Shown: positions 35,433-46,035 of the stretch, one piece after another
How the letters are laid out: every line of letters begins with the position of its first letter
How positions within the stretch are numbered: position 1 is the first letter of the stretch
From: Pseudomonas sp. NFIX28
Lineage (GTDB): Bacteria; Pseudomonadota; Gammaproteobacteria; Pseudomonadales; Pseudomonadaceae
Direction: 5' to 3'
DNA length: 64,000 bases
Assembly: GCF_900107395.1 (NCBI RefSeq)
Contig: NZ_FNPW01000008.1
Location: 124,001-188,000 of the forward strand
Notes under the pieces: generated by a model
The model's input: only the letters and a program-made list of their open reading frames with translations
Told to the model about the DNA's origin: nothing
Databases searched by the model: none
Position numbers and translations under genes: made by a program

Positions 35433-36062
35433 ATGAAACCATGTCTTCGCCGCCTGCTCGGCGGCGCCCAAGCGATCACCCTCGGTGCCCTGCTGGTCAT
35501 CAGCGCGGCCCAGGCCCAGGAAGCGCCAGGCATGCGCATCGGTGTGCGCGGGGAAATCACCAGCATTGCCGGCGACGTGGTGCGGGTCCAGGCCAATAGC
35601 GGCGAGAACGTGAGCATCAAGCTCACGCCGCAGACCCAGGTCCGTGCCGTGACGCTGGCCAATATCGAGGACATCAAGCCCGGTAGCTACATTGGTTCGG
35701 CCGCCGTGCCGCAGGCCGATGGCAGCCTCAAGGCGCTGGAGGTCCATGTGTTTCCAGCGCAGATGGCCGGCACCGGCGAGGGCCACCGGCCCTTCGACCT
35801 GGTCAAGGGCTCGAGCATGACCAATGGCCACGTCGGCGACCTGGTGGTGAGCAACGGGCGGATCCTGACCGTCAACTACAAGGGCGGCCAGCAGAAGATC
35901 CTGGTGCCGGACGATGTGCCCATCGTCAACCTGGCCCCGGGCGACCGCAGCCTGCTCAAGGCCGGGGTCAAGGTGGCGATGTTCGTGTCGCAGAGCGCGG
36001 ACGGCACACTCACCGCGCAGTCGATTGCCGCCGGCAAGGATGGGGTGGCGCCACCGATGTAG
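35433..36062 (+). CDS. secreted DUF5666-like protein
   Basis: 209 residues from ATG 35433. Signal peptide (AITLGALLVISAAQAQ, cleavage about residue 29), then repeated small beta-barrel (OB-like) units: RGEITSIAGDVVRVQANSGE and VGDLVVSNGRILTVNYKGGQ. Proteins of this type are periplasmic with no assigned role. Divergent from the MFS gene; its terminator is shared with the convergent sulfate-binding gene. Confidence 0.75.
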   Translation: MKPCLRRLLGGAQAITLGALLVISAAQAQEAPGMRIGVRGEITSIAGDVVRVQANSGENVSIKLTPQTQVRAVTLANIEDIKPGSYIGSAAVPQADGSLKALEVHVFPAQMAGTGEGHRPFDLVKGSSMTNGHVGDLVVSNGRILTVNYKGGQQKILVPDDVPIVNLAPGDRSLLKAGVKVAMFVSQSADGTLTAQSIAAGKDGVAPPM

Positions 36063-36179
36063 CGCTTAGGCGCGCCTATCGCCGCGCAGGCCCCCTGCGT
36101 ATCGGGCTGCGATTCGCCCGGGGGGCTTCAAGCCCAGGCGGTACGGCCCTGCCGGGCCGCGGATGCTGGCCACTGGCAT

Positions 36180-36210
36180 AAAAAAAGCGACCCGGGGGTC
36201 GCTTTTTTTT
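36180..36210. terminator. bidirectional Rho-independent terminator
   Basis: A run of A, stem AGCGACCC/GGGTCGCT with a short G-rich loop, and a run of eight T. It serves both the convergent DUF5666-like gene and the sulfate-binding protein gene. Confidence 0.9.
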
Positions 36211-36222
36211 GGCCTTGGGGCG

Positions 36223-37221
36223 TTATTTCCCGCCGTAGATCTGATCGAAGATCCCGCCATCGTTGAAGTGGGTCTTCTGCACGGTGCGCCAGTCGCCGAA
36301 GGTTTTCTCCACCGAGAGGAAGTCGACTTTCGGGAAGCGGTCGGTGTACTTGGCGAGGATTTGCGGGTCGCGGGGGCGCAGGTAGTTGTTGGCGGCGATT
36401 TCCTGGCCTTGCGGCGACCACAGGTATTTCAGGTATTGCTCGGCCACGGCGCGCGAGCCTTTCTTGTCGACCACCTTGTCCACCACCGATACCGGCGGCT
36501 CGGCTTCGGCGGAGACGCTTGGATAGACCACTTCGAACTGATCGCGGCCGAATTCGCGGGCGATCATTTCCGCTTCGTTCTCGAAGGTCACCAGTACGTC
36601 GCCGATCTGGTTGGTCATGAAGGTGGTGGTGGCGGCGCGGCCGCCGGTGTCGAGCACCGGTGCCTGCTTGAACAGCTTGCCGACGAAATCCTTGGCCTTG
36701 TTCTCGTCGCCGCCGTTCTTCAGCACATAACCCCAGGCCGACAGGTAGGTGTAGCGGCCGTTACCCGACGTCTTCGGGTTCGGCACTATCACTTGCACGC
36801 CATCCTTGAGCAGGTCCGGCCAGTCTTTCAGGGCCTTGGGGTTGCCCTTGCGCACGATGAACACGGTGGCCGAGGTGAAGGGCGCGCTGTTGTTCGGCAG
36901 GCGCGTGACCCAGTTGTCCGGCACCAGCTTGCCGTTGTCCGCCAGGGCGTTGATGTCGGTGGCCATGTTCATGGTGATGACGTCGGCCGGCAGGCCGTCG
37001 ATCACCGAGCGCGCCTGTTTGCTGGAGCCGCCGAAGGACATCTGCAGCGTGATGTTCTCGTTGTGCTCGGCCTGCCAGTGCTTCTGGAAGGCTGCGTTGT
37101 AGTCCTTGTAGAAGTCTCGCATCACGTCGTAGGAGACGTTGAGCAGGGTCGGGGCGGCCTGGGCGACGCTGCCCAGTGCCAGGCCGGCGGCCAGGAGAGA
37201 GGCGCTAACGAGTTTTTTCAC
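36223..37221 (-). CDS. sbp: sulfate-binding periplasmic protein of an ABC transporter
   Basis: 332 residues from the GTG at 37221, chosen because AAGGA is seven bases upstream and it gives a clean signal peptide (KKLVSASLLAAGLALGSVAQ). Family landmarks: LLNVSYDVMRDFYKDYN, ITLQMSFGGSSKQARSVIDG, ADVITMNMATDI and PNPKTSGNGRYTYLSAWGY. It binds sulfate for the CysTWA importer, whose genes are not in this window. In P. aeruginosa the syntenic gene is named cysP. Confidence 0.93.
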   Translation of the reverse strand: MKKLVSASLLAAGLALGSVAQAAPTLLNVSYDVMRDFYKDYNAAFQKHWQAEHNENITLQMSFGGSSKQARSVIDGLPADVITMNMATDINALADNGKLVPDNWVTRLPNNSAPFTSATVFIVRKGNPKALKDWPDLLKDGVQVIVPNPKTSGNGRYTYLSAWGYVLKNGGDENKAKDFVGKLFKQAPVLDTGGRAATTTFMTNQIGDVLVTFENEAEMIAREFGRDQFEVVYPSVSAEAEPPVSVVDKVVDKKGSRAVAEQYLKYLWSPQGQEIAANNYLRPRDPQILAKYTDRFPKVDFLSVEKTFGDWRTVQKTHFNDGGIFDQIYGGK

Positions 37222-37326
37222 CGCACATTCCTTTTTGTTGAGCATGAAATATCGAGAGTGAAGGCAATTTGCCGCCGACTATAGCCGGGGACCATATATC
37301 TCTTTAAAGATTAAAAAGTACTTTGC

Positions 37327-38175
37327 TTATTCCGTTTTGTGCGCGACTTTCGGAAACAGCGCATTACCGCAACGCGAGCAGAACGCGGCGCCGTGTTCAT
37401 GGTTGTTTTTACTGCACACCGGGCAATTGTGCTTGAGCTGTTCGCCGCGCATGGCGTTGGCCAGCTCGGCGGTGAAGATCCCGGTGGGCACGGCGATGAT
37501 CGAGTAACCGGTGATCATCACCATCGACGAAATGATCTGCCCGATCACGGTCTTGGGCACGATGTCGCCGTAGCCGACGGTGGTCAGGGTGACGATAGCC
37601 CAGTAGATGCCTTTGGGAATGCTGGTGAAGCCGTGTTGCGGCCCTTCGACCACGTACATCAGGGTGCCGAACACCGTCACCAACGTGCTGACGCTGAGCA
37701 GGAACACCAGGATCTTCTGCTTGCTGCCGCGCAAGGCGTCGAGCAGGTAGTGGGCCTGCTTGAGGTAGGGGCCGAGCTTGAGCACGCGGAAGATGCGCAG
37801 CATGCGGATCACGCGGATGATCAGCAGGTACTGGGCGTCGCTGTAATACAGGGCGAGAATTCCCGGCACGATGGCCAGAAGGTCCACCAGCCCGTAGAAG
37901 CTGAAGGCGTAGCGCAACGGCTTGGGCGAGCAATACAGGCGCAGGCCGTATTCGACGGCAAAGATCAGGGTAAAACCCCATTCGATATAGGCCAGCACAT
38001 TGGCGTAGTTCTGGTGCACCTCGTCAATGCTGTCGAGGATCACGATCACCAGGCTGGCGAGGATGATCAACAATAGAATGCTGTCGAAGCGCCGACCGGC
38101 CACGGTGTCGGTCTGGAAAATCATCACGTAGAGACGTTCGCGCCAGCGCCTGTTGTTGTCCGTGTTGCTGTCCAT
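37327..38175 (-). CDS. voltage-gated-type potassium channel with C-terminal zinc ribbon
   Basis: 282 residues. Six membrane segments, an S4-like helix with regularly spaced Arg (LIIRVIRMLRIFRVLKLGPY) and the K+ selectivity filter TLTTVGYGDIVP. Unusually the cytoplasmic end carries two CxxC pairs (CPVC ... CSRCG), a probable zinc ribbon. It likely conducts K+ in the inner membrane. Confidence 0.9.
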   Translation of the reverse strand: MDSNTDNNRRWRERLYVMIFQTDTVAGRRFDSILLLIILASLVIVILDSIDEVHQNYANVLAYIEWGFTLIFAVEYGLRLYCSPKPLRYAFSFYGLVDLLAIVPGILALYYSDAQYLLIIRVIRMLRIFRVLKLGPYLKQAHYLLDALRGSKQKILVFLLSVSTLVTVFGTLMYVVEGPQHGFTSIPKGIYWAIVTLTTVGYGDIVPKTVIGQIISSMVMITGYSIIAVPTGIFTAELANAMRGEQLKHNCPVCSKNNHEHGAAFCSRCGNALFPKVAHKTE

Positions 38176-38196
38176 GTTGTTCGCCTGAATCGAAGG

Positions 38197-39120
38197 TCAG
38201 CGAAGCCTAGGGGGATTGCCCCCGGTAGCGCAAGGCGTGCTGTCCGCGGCCGCCTGGCGCAGCACCCGCAGCGCGGCGCGGACCAGCCAGCAGGCAAGGA
38301 TAAAGGGCGCGGTGAGCGCGGGCAGGCCAAGCGCGGCGAAGCCTGGGGCAAGCAGCAGCGCCAGGAGCATGCCCGGCAACGCCAGCCAGGATCGGCGGCG
38401 GTCCTGGCTCAGTGCCAGAGCCACCAGCGCGCTGTTGTAGCCGCCAAGGCCCAGCAGGGCGTCGGCGGGGGCCTGTTGCAGCAGGGCGAAGCCCAGGCCC
38501 GCCGCCGAGCCGAGCAGGGCCCAGGCGGCCGCGCGGCGATCGGCCGCCAGCAGCCCGAGGGCGATCAGCGCCCCGGCCAGCGGATGCTCGAGGAACATCA
38601 CCTGGCCAAGCCCCTGGATGAGTGCCTGCAGCAGTTCCAGCACCCCGGGCTCGACCCAGGGCGCGCTGGCGCTGGCGGGCAACGGCGCGGCCAGGTCCAG
38701 GAGCAACCAGCCGAGGCCGACGAAAGGCGCGGTGTAGGCCGGCAGGCAGTGTGGGTCGCGGGCGCGCTTGAGCCATTGCCGGGTGAGGATCGCACTGACT
38801 CCGCCGCAGGCGATGATCAGCGGCGGCAGCAGCACCGACCATTCGAACCGCAGGCTCAGCAGCAGGCCGAGCAAGACCCCGTTATAGCTGAACAGCCCGG
38901 CCTGCCGGTCGGCCTTGGCATAGCCCCGGCGCTGCGCGGTGAGCAGCCCGGCCACGCCGCCCAGCAGCGCACCGCCGAGCAGCGCCGGAGCGGTCAGGAG
39001 GATGGCCAGCATGCACAGCAGGCCGCACAGCGGATGGCGCTGCAGGAAGATCTGGCTGAAGCCGTTGAGCAGCGCAGTGGCCCAGTCGGGGCAATGCGCG
39101 TTGAAGTGTTCTGAAGGCAT
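38197..39120 (-). CDS. urea transporter (UT family)
   Basis: 307 residues from ATG 39120, highly hydrophobic with about ten helices. The UT start is clear (LLNGFSQIFLQRHPLCGLLC) with the internal repeat ALIQGLGQVMFLEHPLAGAL, reflecting the two-fold UT fold. It is a facilitator for urea. No urease genes are in the window. It ends 21 bases before the K+ channel gene. Confidence 0.88.
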   Translation of the reverse strand: MPSEHFNAHCPDWATALLNGFSQIFLQRHPLCGLLCMLAILLTAPALLGGALLGGVAGLLTAQRRGYAKADRQAGLFSYNGVLLGLLLSLRFEWSVLLPPLIIACGGVSAILTRQWLKRARDPHCLPAYTAPFVGLGWLLLDLAAPLPASASAPWVEPGVLELLQALIQGLGQVMFLEHPLAGALIALGLLAADRRAAAWALLGSAAGLGFALLQQAPADALLGLGGYNSALVALALSQDRRRSWLALPGMLLALLLAPGFAALGLPALTAPFILACWLVRAALRVLRQAAADSTPCATGGNPPRLR

Positions 39121-39131
39121 GAAGGTGGCTC

Positions 39132-39280
39132 TTGTAGCCGCTGCCGAGCACAGCAATGCTGCGATCGGGCGCGTAGCGGCCGTCAATCAGGCAATGCCGT
39201 GTTCCAGGCAAGTCCCGTGCTCGAGCCTGGCGAAGACTGCGTTTTCGAGCGCAGCCTCGCAGGCTCGGCAGCGGCTACAG
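39132..39280. repeat. REP-type palindromic element
   Basis: TTGTAGCCGCTGCCGAG at 39132 pairs with CTCGGCAGCGGCTACAG ending at 39280. It lies between the pykF end and the urea transporter start and belongs to the same family as at 22.2 kb, with a more divergent interior. Confidence 0.8.
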
Positions 39281-39282
39281 GC

Positions 39283-40698
39283 TCAGATCAGGGTTTCGAT
39301 ACGCAGCGAATTGGTCGACCCCGGCTGGCCGAACGGCACGCCAGCGGTGATCAGCAAGGTGTCGCCGCGTTTGGCCATGCCTTGCGCCTGGGCGATCTCC
39401 AGGGCCGTGGAGCAGACCTCGTCGACCTGGCGCAGGCGGTCGTTGACCACCGAATGCACGCCCCAGGCCACCGTCAGGCGCCGCGCCGTGGACAGGTTCG
39501 GCGTCAGGTTGAGGATCGGCACCGTCGGCCGTTCCCGGGCCGCGCGCAGGCTGGAGCTGCCGGACTCGCTGTAGTTCACCAGCACCGCCACCGGCAGGAT
39601 GCTGCTGATACGGCGGATCGCGCAGCTGATGGCATCGGACACCGTGGCCTCGGCCTGGGGCCGGCTGACGTCGAGCTGGGCCTGGTAGTCCGGGCCGCTT
39701 TCCACCTGGCGGATGATCTTGCTCATCATCTGCACCGCTTCCAGCGGGTACTCGCCGGAGGCGGTTTCCGCCGACAGCATCACCGCGTCGGCGCCTTCGG
39801 CCACCGCGTTGGCCACGTCGGTGACCTCGGCACGGGTCGGGGCAGGGGAGAAGCGCATGGATTCGAGCATCTGCGTGGCCACCACCACCGGTTTGCCCAG
39901 CTGGCGGCAGGTGCCAATGATGTTTTTCTGGATCTGCGGCACGCTTTCGGCCGGCACTTCGACGCCCAGGTCGCCACGGGCCACCATGATCGCGTCGCTC
40001 AGCTCGGCGATCTCGCGCAGTTGGGCGACCGCCGAGGGCTTCTCGATCTTGGCCATGAGAAACGCCTTGTCGCCGATCAGCTCGCGGGCTTCGCGGATGT
40101 CCTCGGGGCGCTGCACGAACGACAGCGCGACCCAGTCCACCCCCAGCTCCAGGCCGAATTCCAGGTCACGGCGGTCCTTGGCGGTCAGCGGGCTGAGGTC
40201 GAGCACCGCCTGGGGGACGTTGACGCCCTTGCGGTCCGACAGCTCGCCGCCGTTGAGCACCGTGGTGTCGATGGCATCGGCGTGCTTGGCGGTGACCCGC
40301 AGGCGCAGCTTGCCATCGTCCAGCAGCAGGTCCATGCCCGGCTCCAGCGCCGTGATGATTTCCGGGTGGGGCAGGTTGACCCGGCGCTGGTCGCCCGGGG
40401 TGCTGTCCAGGTCCAGGCGCAGGGCCTGGCCGCGATGCAGCTGGACCTGGCCTTCGGCGAACTTGCCGACCCGCAGTTTCGGGCCTTGCAGGTCCATGAG
40501 GATGCCCAGCGGATAGTTCAGCTGTTTTTCCACTTCGCGGATCCAGCGGTAGCGCTGGGCGTGATCGGCGTGGTCGCCGTGGCTGAAATTGAGGCGAAAG
40601 ATGTTCACCCCGGCCTCTACCAGCTCGCGGATGTCGTCGATGCCGTCAATGGCCGGGCCGAGGGTGGCGAGGATTTTGACCTTTTTGTCAGGCGTCAT
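39283..40698 (-). CDS. pykF: pyruvate kinase (glycerate-pathway associated)
   Basis: 471 residues. VNIFRLNFSHGDH, MVARGDLGVEVP and VATQMLESM are the pyruvate kinase landmarks. It converts PEP and ADP to pyruvate and ATP. Placed last in gcl-hyi-glxR-ttuD-pykF, it handles PEP formed from 2-phosphoglycerate made by the glycerate kinase. Its start overlaps the ttuD end by 11 bases. Confidence 0.96.
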   Translation of the reverse strand: MTPDKKVKILATLGPAIDGIDDIRELVEAGVNIFRLNFSHGDHADHAQRYRWIREVEKQLNYPLGILMDLQGPKLRVGKFAEGQVQLHRGQALRLDLDSTPGDQRRVNLPHPEIITALEPGMDLLLDDGKLRLRVTAKHADAIDTTVLNGGELSDRKGVNVPQAVLDLSPLTAKDRRDLEFGLELGVDWVALSFVQRPEDIREARELIGDKAFLMAKIEKPSAVAQLREIAELSDAIMVARGDLGVEVPAESVPQIQKNIIGTCRQLGKPVVVATQMLESMRFSPAPTRAEVTDVANAVAEGADAVMLSAETASGEYPLEAVQMMSKIIRQVESGPDYQAQLDVSRPQAEATVSDAISCAIRRISSILPVAVLVNYSESGSSSLRAARERPTVPILNLTPNLSTARRLTVAWGVHSVVNDRLRQVDEVCSTALEIAQAQGMAKRGDTLLITAGVPFGQPGSTNSLRIETLI

Positions 40699-41968
40699 GT
40701 TTGGGGCTCTCGAGAATCAGGATGGCGCGGAAGTCGTTGACGTTGGTGCGGGTCGGCTCGGTGACGATCAACCCGTCCAGGGCCGCGAAGTAGCCATAGC
40801 CGTTGTTGTCGTCCAGCTCGTCGCTGGCGCTCAGGCCCAGGGCGGCGGCGCGGGCGTAGCTGTCCGGGGCCATGATGGCGCCGGCGTTGTCTTCGGAGCC
40901 GTCGATGCCGTCGGTATCCCCGGCCAGGGCGTAGATGCCGGGCAGGCCCTTGAGGCAGTCGGTGAGGCTGAGGAGGAATTCGGCGTTGCGTCCGCCACGG
41001 CCGTTGCCGCGCACGGTGACGGTGGTTTCACCGCCGGAAAGGATCACGCAGGGCGCCGCCAGCGGCTGGCCGTGCAGGACTACCTGGCGGGCGATGCCGG
41101 CATGGACCTTGGCCACTTCGCGGGCTTCGCCTTCCAGGTCGCCGAGGATCAGCGGGCTGAAGCCGGCCTGGCGGGCTTTCACCGCGGCGGCCTCCAGCGA
41201 CTGCTGCGGCCGGGCAATAAGCTGGAAGTGGCTGCGGGCCAGGCTCGGGTCACCGGGCTTGACGGTTTCCGACTCCGGGCTTTGCAGCCAGGTGCGCACC
41301 GCTGCCGGGACCTCGATGGCGTAACGCTTGAGGATCGCCAAGGCTTCGGCCGAGGTGCTGGGGTCGGCCACGGTGGGGCCGGAGGCGATAACCGTGGCCA
41401 GGTCGCCCGGGACATCGGAAATCGCGTAGGTGTAGACGGTGGCCGGCCAGCAGGCCTTGGCCAGGCGGCCGCCCTTGATCGCCGAGAGGTGTTTGCGTAC
41501 GCAGTTCATTTCGCCGATGGTGGCGCCGGATTTGAGCAGGGCCTTGTTGATCGACTGTTTGTCCGCCAGGGTGATGCCCGCGGCGGGCAGGGCCAGCAGT
41601 GCGGAGCCGCCGCCGGACAGAAGGAAGATCACCCGGTCCTGTGCCGACAGGTCGCTGACCAGCTCCAGCACCCGCTTGGCCACGGCCAGGCCGGCGGCAT
41701 CGGGCACCGGGTGGGCGGCTTCGACCACTTCGATTTTTTCGCAGGGGGCGCCGTGGCCGTAGCGAGTGACGACCAGCCCGCTGACTTCACCCTGCCAGCA
41801 GCGCTCGACCACCTGGGCCATGGCCGCGGCAGCCTTGCCGGCGCCGATGACGATCACCCGGCCGCTGCGGTCGCTGGGTAAGTGGGCTTCGAGGACGTGT
41901 TGCGGGTGGGCGGCGTCGATGGCTGTGGCGAACAGCTCACGGAGGAATTGTTGCGGATCGACCGACAT
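40688..41968 (-). CDS. ttuD: glycerate 2-kinase (MOFRL family)
   Basis: 426 residues. N-terminal DUF4147 domain (VIVIGAGKAAAAMAQ, LLSGGGSALLALPAAGIT) and C-terminal MOFRL domain (SGGETTVTVRGNGRGGRNAE, AGDTDGIDGSEDNAGA). It phosphorylates D-glycerate; the older name is hydroxypyruvate reductase TtuD. It follows glxR in the operon after a REP element. Confidence 0.93.
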   Translation of the reverse strand: MSVDPQQFLRELFATAIDAAHPQHVLEAHLPSDRSGRVIVIGAGKAAAAMAQVVERCWQGEVSGLVVTRYGHGAPCEKIEVVEAAHPVPDAAGLAVAKRVLELVSDLSAQDRVIFLLSGGGSALLALPAAGITLADKQSINKALLKSGATIGEMNCVRKHLSAIKGGRLAKACWPATVYTYAISDVPGDLATVIASGPTVADPSTSAEALAILKRYAIEVPAAVRTWLQSPESETVKPGDPSLARSHFQLIARPQQSLEAAAVKARQAGFSPLILGDLEGEAREVAKVHAGIARQVVLHGQPLAAPCVILSGGETTVTVRGNGRGGRNAEFLLSLTDCLKGLPGIYALAGDTDGIDGSEDNAGAIMAPDSYARAAALGLSASDELDDNNGYGYFAALDGLIVTEPTRTNVNDFRAILILESPKHDA

Positions 41969-42015
41969 GGCGGGCTCCCGGATTTCTTGTTATTCGAGGT
42001 GTGGCTGTCACGCAA

Positions 42016-42122
42016 CCTGTAGCCGCTGCCCACGGCTGCGATAAGGTTCGAAGAACCTTCCTGCAATGTGCAAGTGCACGCCTGCTGCGCAGGCGATCGC
42101 AGCCTTCGGCAGCGGCTACAGG
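42016..42122. repeat. REP-type palindromic element between glxR and ttuD
   Basis: CCTGTAGCCGCTGCC at 42016 pairs with GGCAGCGGCTACAGG ending at 42122. The loop region contains further inverted sequences (AAGGTTCG/CGAAGAACCTT). Confidence 0.82.
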
Positions 42123-42140
42123 GGATTTCCTGGCGTTCTC

Positions 42141-43031
42141 TTACTGGTCGCGGATCGAGAAGTTGGCCATGTGTTCCAGGCCCTTGATCAGCGCCGAGTG
42201 GTCCCAGTTGCTGCCGCCGATGGCCGCGCAGGTGCTGAACACTTGCTGGGCGTTGGCGGTGTTCGGCAGGTTGATGTTCAGCTCCTTGGCGCCTTGCAGG
42301 GCCAGGTTCAGGTCCTTCTGGTGCAGGCTGATGCGGAAGCCCGGATCGAAGGTGCCCTTGATCATGCGCTCGCCGTGCACTTCGAGGATCTTCGAGGAGG
42401 CGAAGCCACCCATCAGCGCTTCCCGCACCTTGGCCGGATCGGCACCGTTTTTCGCGGCGAACAGCAGGGCCTCGGCCACCGCCTGGATGTTCAGGGCGAC
42501 GATGATCTGGTTCGCCACCTTGGCGGTCTGGCCGTCGCCGTTGCCGCCGACCAGGGTGATGTTCTTGCCCATGGCCTGGAACAGCGGCAGGGCGCGTTCG
42601 AATGCCTGGGCATCGCCGCCGACCATGATGCTCAGGGTCGCCGCCTTGGCGCCGACTTCACCGCCGGATACCGGCGCGTCCAGGTATTGCGCGCCTTTCT
42701 CGTTGATCTTCGCGGCGAAGGCCTTGGTTGCGGTCGGCGAGATCGAGCTCATGTCGATCACCACCTTGCCCGGGCCGACGCCCGCCGCCACGCCGTCGGG
42801 GCGGAACAGCACGTCGTCGACCTGCGGGGTATCGGGAACCATGACGATGATGAATTCGGCTTCCTGGGCCACTTCCTTCGGGCTGGCCAGGGCGACTGCG
42901 CCGGCGGCGACCAGGTCGGCCGGGGCGGCATCGTGATGCTGGGACAGGAACAGGCTGTGACCGGCTTTTTGCAGGTTGCTAGCCATTGGGTGGCCCATGA
43001 TGCCGGTGCCGATGAATCCGATTTTAGCCAT
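42141..43031 (-). CDS. glxR: 2-hydroxy-3-oxopropionate (tartronate semialdehyde) reductase
   Basis: 296 residues from ATG 43031 (GAGAGGA upstream). Rossmann motif KIGFIGTGIMGHPMASNLQK, the HIBADH-family active-site segment LDAPVSGGEVGAKA and GQTAKVANQIIVALN with the catalytic Lys. It reduces tartronate semialdehyde from Gcl to D-glycerate. Confidence 0.95.
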   Translation of the reverse strand: MAKIGFIGTGIMGHPMASNLQKAGHSLFLSQHHDAAPADLVAAGAVALASPKEVAQEAEFIIVMVPDTPQVDDVLFRPDGVAAGVGPGKVVIDMSSISPTATKAFAAKINEKGAQYLDAPVSGGEVGAKAATLSIMVGGDAQAFERALPLFQAMGKNITLVGGNGDGQTAKVANQIIVALNIQAVAEALLFAAKNGADPAKVREALMGGFASSKILEVHGERMIKGTFDPGFRISLHQKDLNLALQGAKELNINLPNTANAQQVFSTCAAIGGSNWDHSALIKGLEHMANFSIRDQ

Positions 43032-43087
43032 GAGAAAATCCTCTCTTGTTATTGCTCTATAAGGTGCGGGGTACCAAGACATCCGTC

Positions 43088-43163
43088 TCGCGGGCAAGCC
43101 TCGCTCCTACAGGAATGCAGGCTCTTGTAGGCGCGAGCGGGCGGCGATCCGGCTTGCCCGCGA
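43088..43163. repeat. REP element of a second family between hyi and glxR
   Basis: TCGCGGGCAAGC (43088-43099) is repeated inverted at 43152-43163. The interior CTCGCTCCTACAGG is typical of the classical Pseudomonas REP (GCGGGCAAGCCCGCTCCTACA-like) and differs from the CTGTAGCCGCTGCC family. Confidence 0.8.
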
Positions 43164-43185
43164 TGAACGATGACGCGTTGCCCGA

Positions 43186-43968
43186 TCAGATTGCGTTGTG
43201 GCTCTTGAGCCAGCCCAGGCCCGCTTCGGTGGTGGTCAGCGGCTTGTACTCGCAGCCAACCCAGCCCTGGTAGCCGATCTTGTCCAGGTGCCCGAACAGG
43301 AAGCGGTAGTTGATCTCGCCGGTCCCCGGTTCGTTGCGCCCCGGGTTGTCTGCCAGCTGGATATGGTTGATCGCATCCAGGTGGCCGGCCATGGTCCGGG
43401 CCAGGTCACCCTCCATGATTTGCATGTGGTAGATGTCGTATTGCAGGTACAGGTTGCTGCTGCCGACCTGCTCGCGAATCGACAGGGCCTGGGCCGTGTT
43501 GTTCAGGTAGAAGCCCGGGATGTCGCGGGTGTTGATCGCTTCCATCACCAGTTTGATGCCCGCGGCCTGCAACTTCTCGGCGGCGTACTTGAGGTTGGCG
43601 ACAAAGGTCTTTTCCACCGTGGCCTCGTCCACGCCCTGGGGGCGGATGCCGGCCAGGCAGTTGATCTGGGTATTGCCCAGCACCTGGGCGTAGGCGATGG
43701 CCAGGTCGACCCCGGCGCGGAACTCTTCGACCCGGTCAGGCAGGCAGGCGATACCGCGCTCGCCTTTCGCCCAATCGCCCGCAGGAAGGTTGAACAGCAC
43801 CTGGGTCAGGCCGTGGGCATCGAGTTGCGCCTTGATCTCGGCGGAGCTGAATTCGTAGGGGAACAGGTATTCGACACCACTGAAGCCGGCCTCGGCGGCG
43901 GCCTGGAAACGGGCGAGGAAGTCCTGTTCGGTGAACAGCATGGACAGGTTGGCGGCAAAACGCGGCAT
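43186..43968 (-). CDS. hyi: hydroxypyruvate isomerase
   Basis: 260 residues from ATG 43968 with AGGAGACC upstream. A TIM-barrel xylose-isomerase-like enzyme: MPRFAANLSMLFTE, GVEYLFPYEF, VMEAINTRDIPGFYL (metal-site Glu) and NPGRNEPGTGEINY. It interconverts hydroxypyruvate and tartronate semialdehyde. Second gene after gcl. Confidence 0.94.
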   Translation of the reverse strand: MPRFAANLSMLFTEQDFLARFQAAAEAGFSGVEYLFPYEFSSAEIKAQLDAHGLTQVLFNLPAGDWAKGERGIACLPDRVEEFRAGVDLAIAYAQVLGNTQINCLAGIRPQGVDEATVEKTFVANLKYAAEKLQAAGIKLVMEAINTRDIPGFYLNNTAQALSIREQVGSSNLYLQYDIYHMQIMEGDLARTMAGHLDAINHIQLADNPGRNEPGTGEINYRFLFGHLDKIGYQGWVGCEYKPLTTTEAGLGWLKSHNAI

Positions 43969-43995
43969 GGTGGTCTCCTGTAGAGGTATCAATCC

Positions 43996-44079
43996 CTGTA
44001 GCCGCTGCCGCAGGCTGCGATAAGGCCGAAGGCCTTCGACGATCCTGAGATCTTGCGCATCCTTCGGCAGCGGCTACAT
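43996..44079. repeat. REP-type palindromic element between gcl and hyi
   Basis: CTGTAGCCGCTGCCGCAGGC at 43996 pairs imperfectly with the CTTCGGCAGCGGCTACA end at about 44079. Same family as at 22.2 kb, with a nearly identical first arm. Confidence 0.8.
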
Positions 44080-44084
44080 AGGGG

Positions 44085-45860
<1,776 letters not shown>

Positions 45861-45886
45861 GGTTTTGTGCCTCTTACGTTTTGTAA

Positions 45887-45896
45887 TTGTATACAA
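45887..45896. promoter_or_regulatory. palindromic operator TTGTATACAA, gcl-proximal
   Basis: A perfect 10-base palindrome 26 bases upstream of the gcl ATG. It fits the consensus of FadR-subclass GntR regulators (t.GTa.tAC.a). An identical copy lies at 46026. Confidence 0.6.
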
Positions 45897-46025
45897 GTGG
45901 CTTTGCGCAGAGTGTATTCACGGCAAGCGTCGCAGGTCAATCCATTTTCTCTAGCGCTTGGGTGCGTTCGTCTGGTGCCGATAAACCGGCAGCTTTTCGT
46001 CGGCTGGATAGCTTTGCGGGAATTA

Positions 46026-46035
46026 TTGTATACAA
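46026..46035. promoter_or_regulatory. palindromic operator TTGTATACAA, glcG-proximal
   Basis: Second perfect copy, 92 bases upstream of the GlcG-like ATG and 139 bases from the first copy (start to start). The intergenic region is AT-rich compared with its surroundings. No GntR gene is in this part of the window; the regulator is presumably elsewhere. Confidence 0.6.

Noticed and set aside
39199..40740. 513-codon + strand frame opposite pykF
   Set aside because: The reverse strand encodes an unmistakable pyruvate kinase; the + frame has no motif or start signal.
39132..44079. CRISPR-like repeated palindromes
   Set aside because: Copies are far apart, in intergenic gaps, of varying length and without spacers; they are REP elements.
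45974..45985. GCCGATAAA as a FliA promoter upstream of the GlcG-like gene
   Set aside because: No TCAAG/TAAAG box lies 11-13 bases upstream and the gene context is metabolic.
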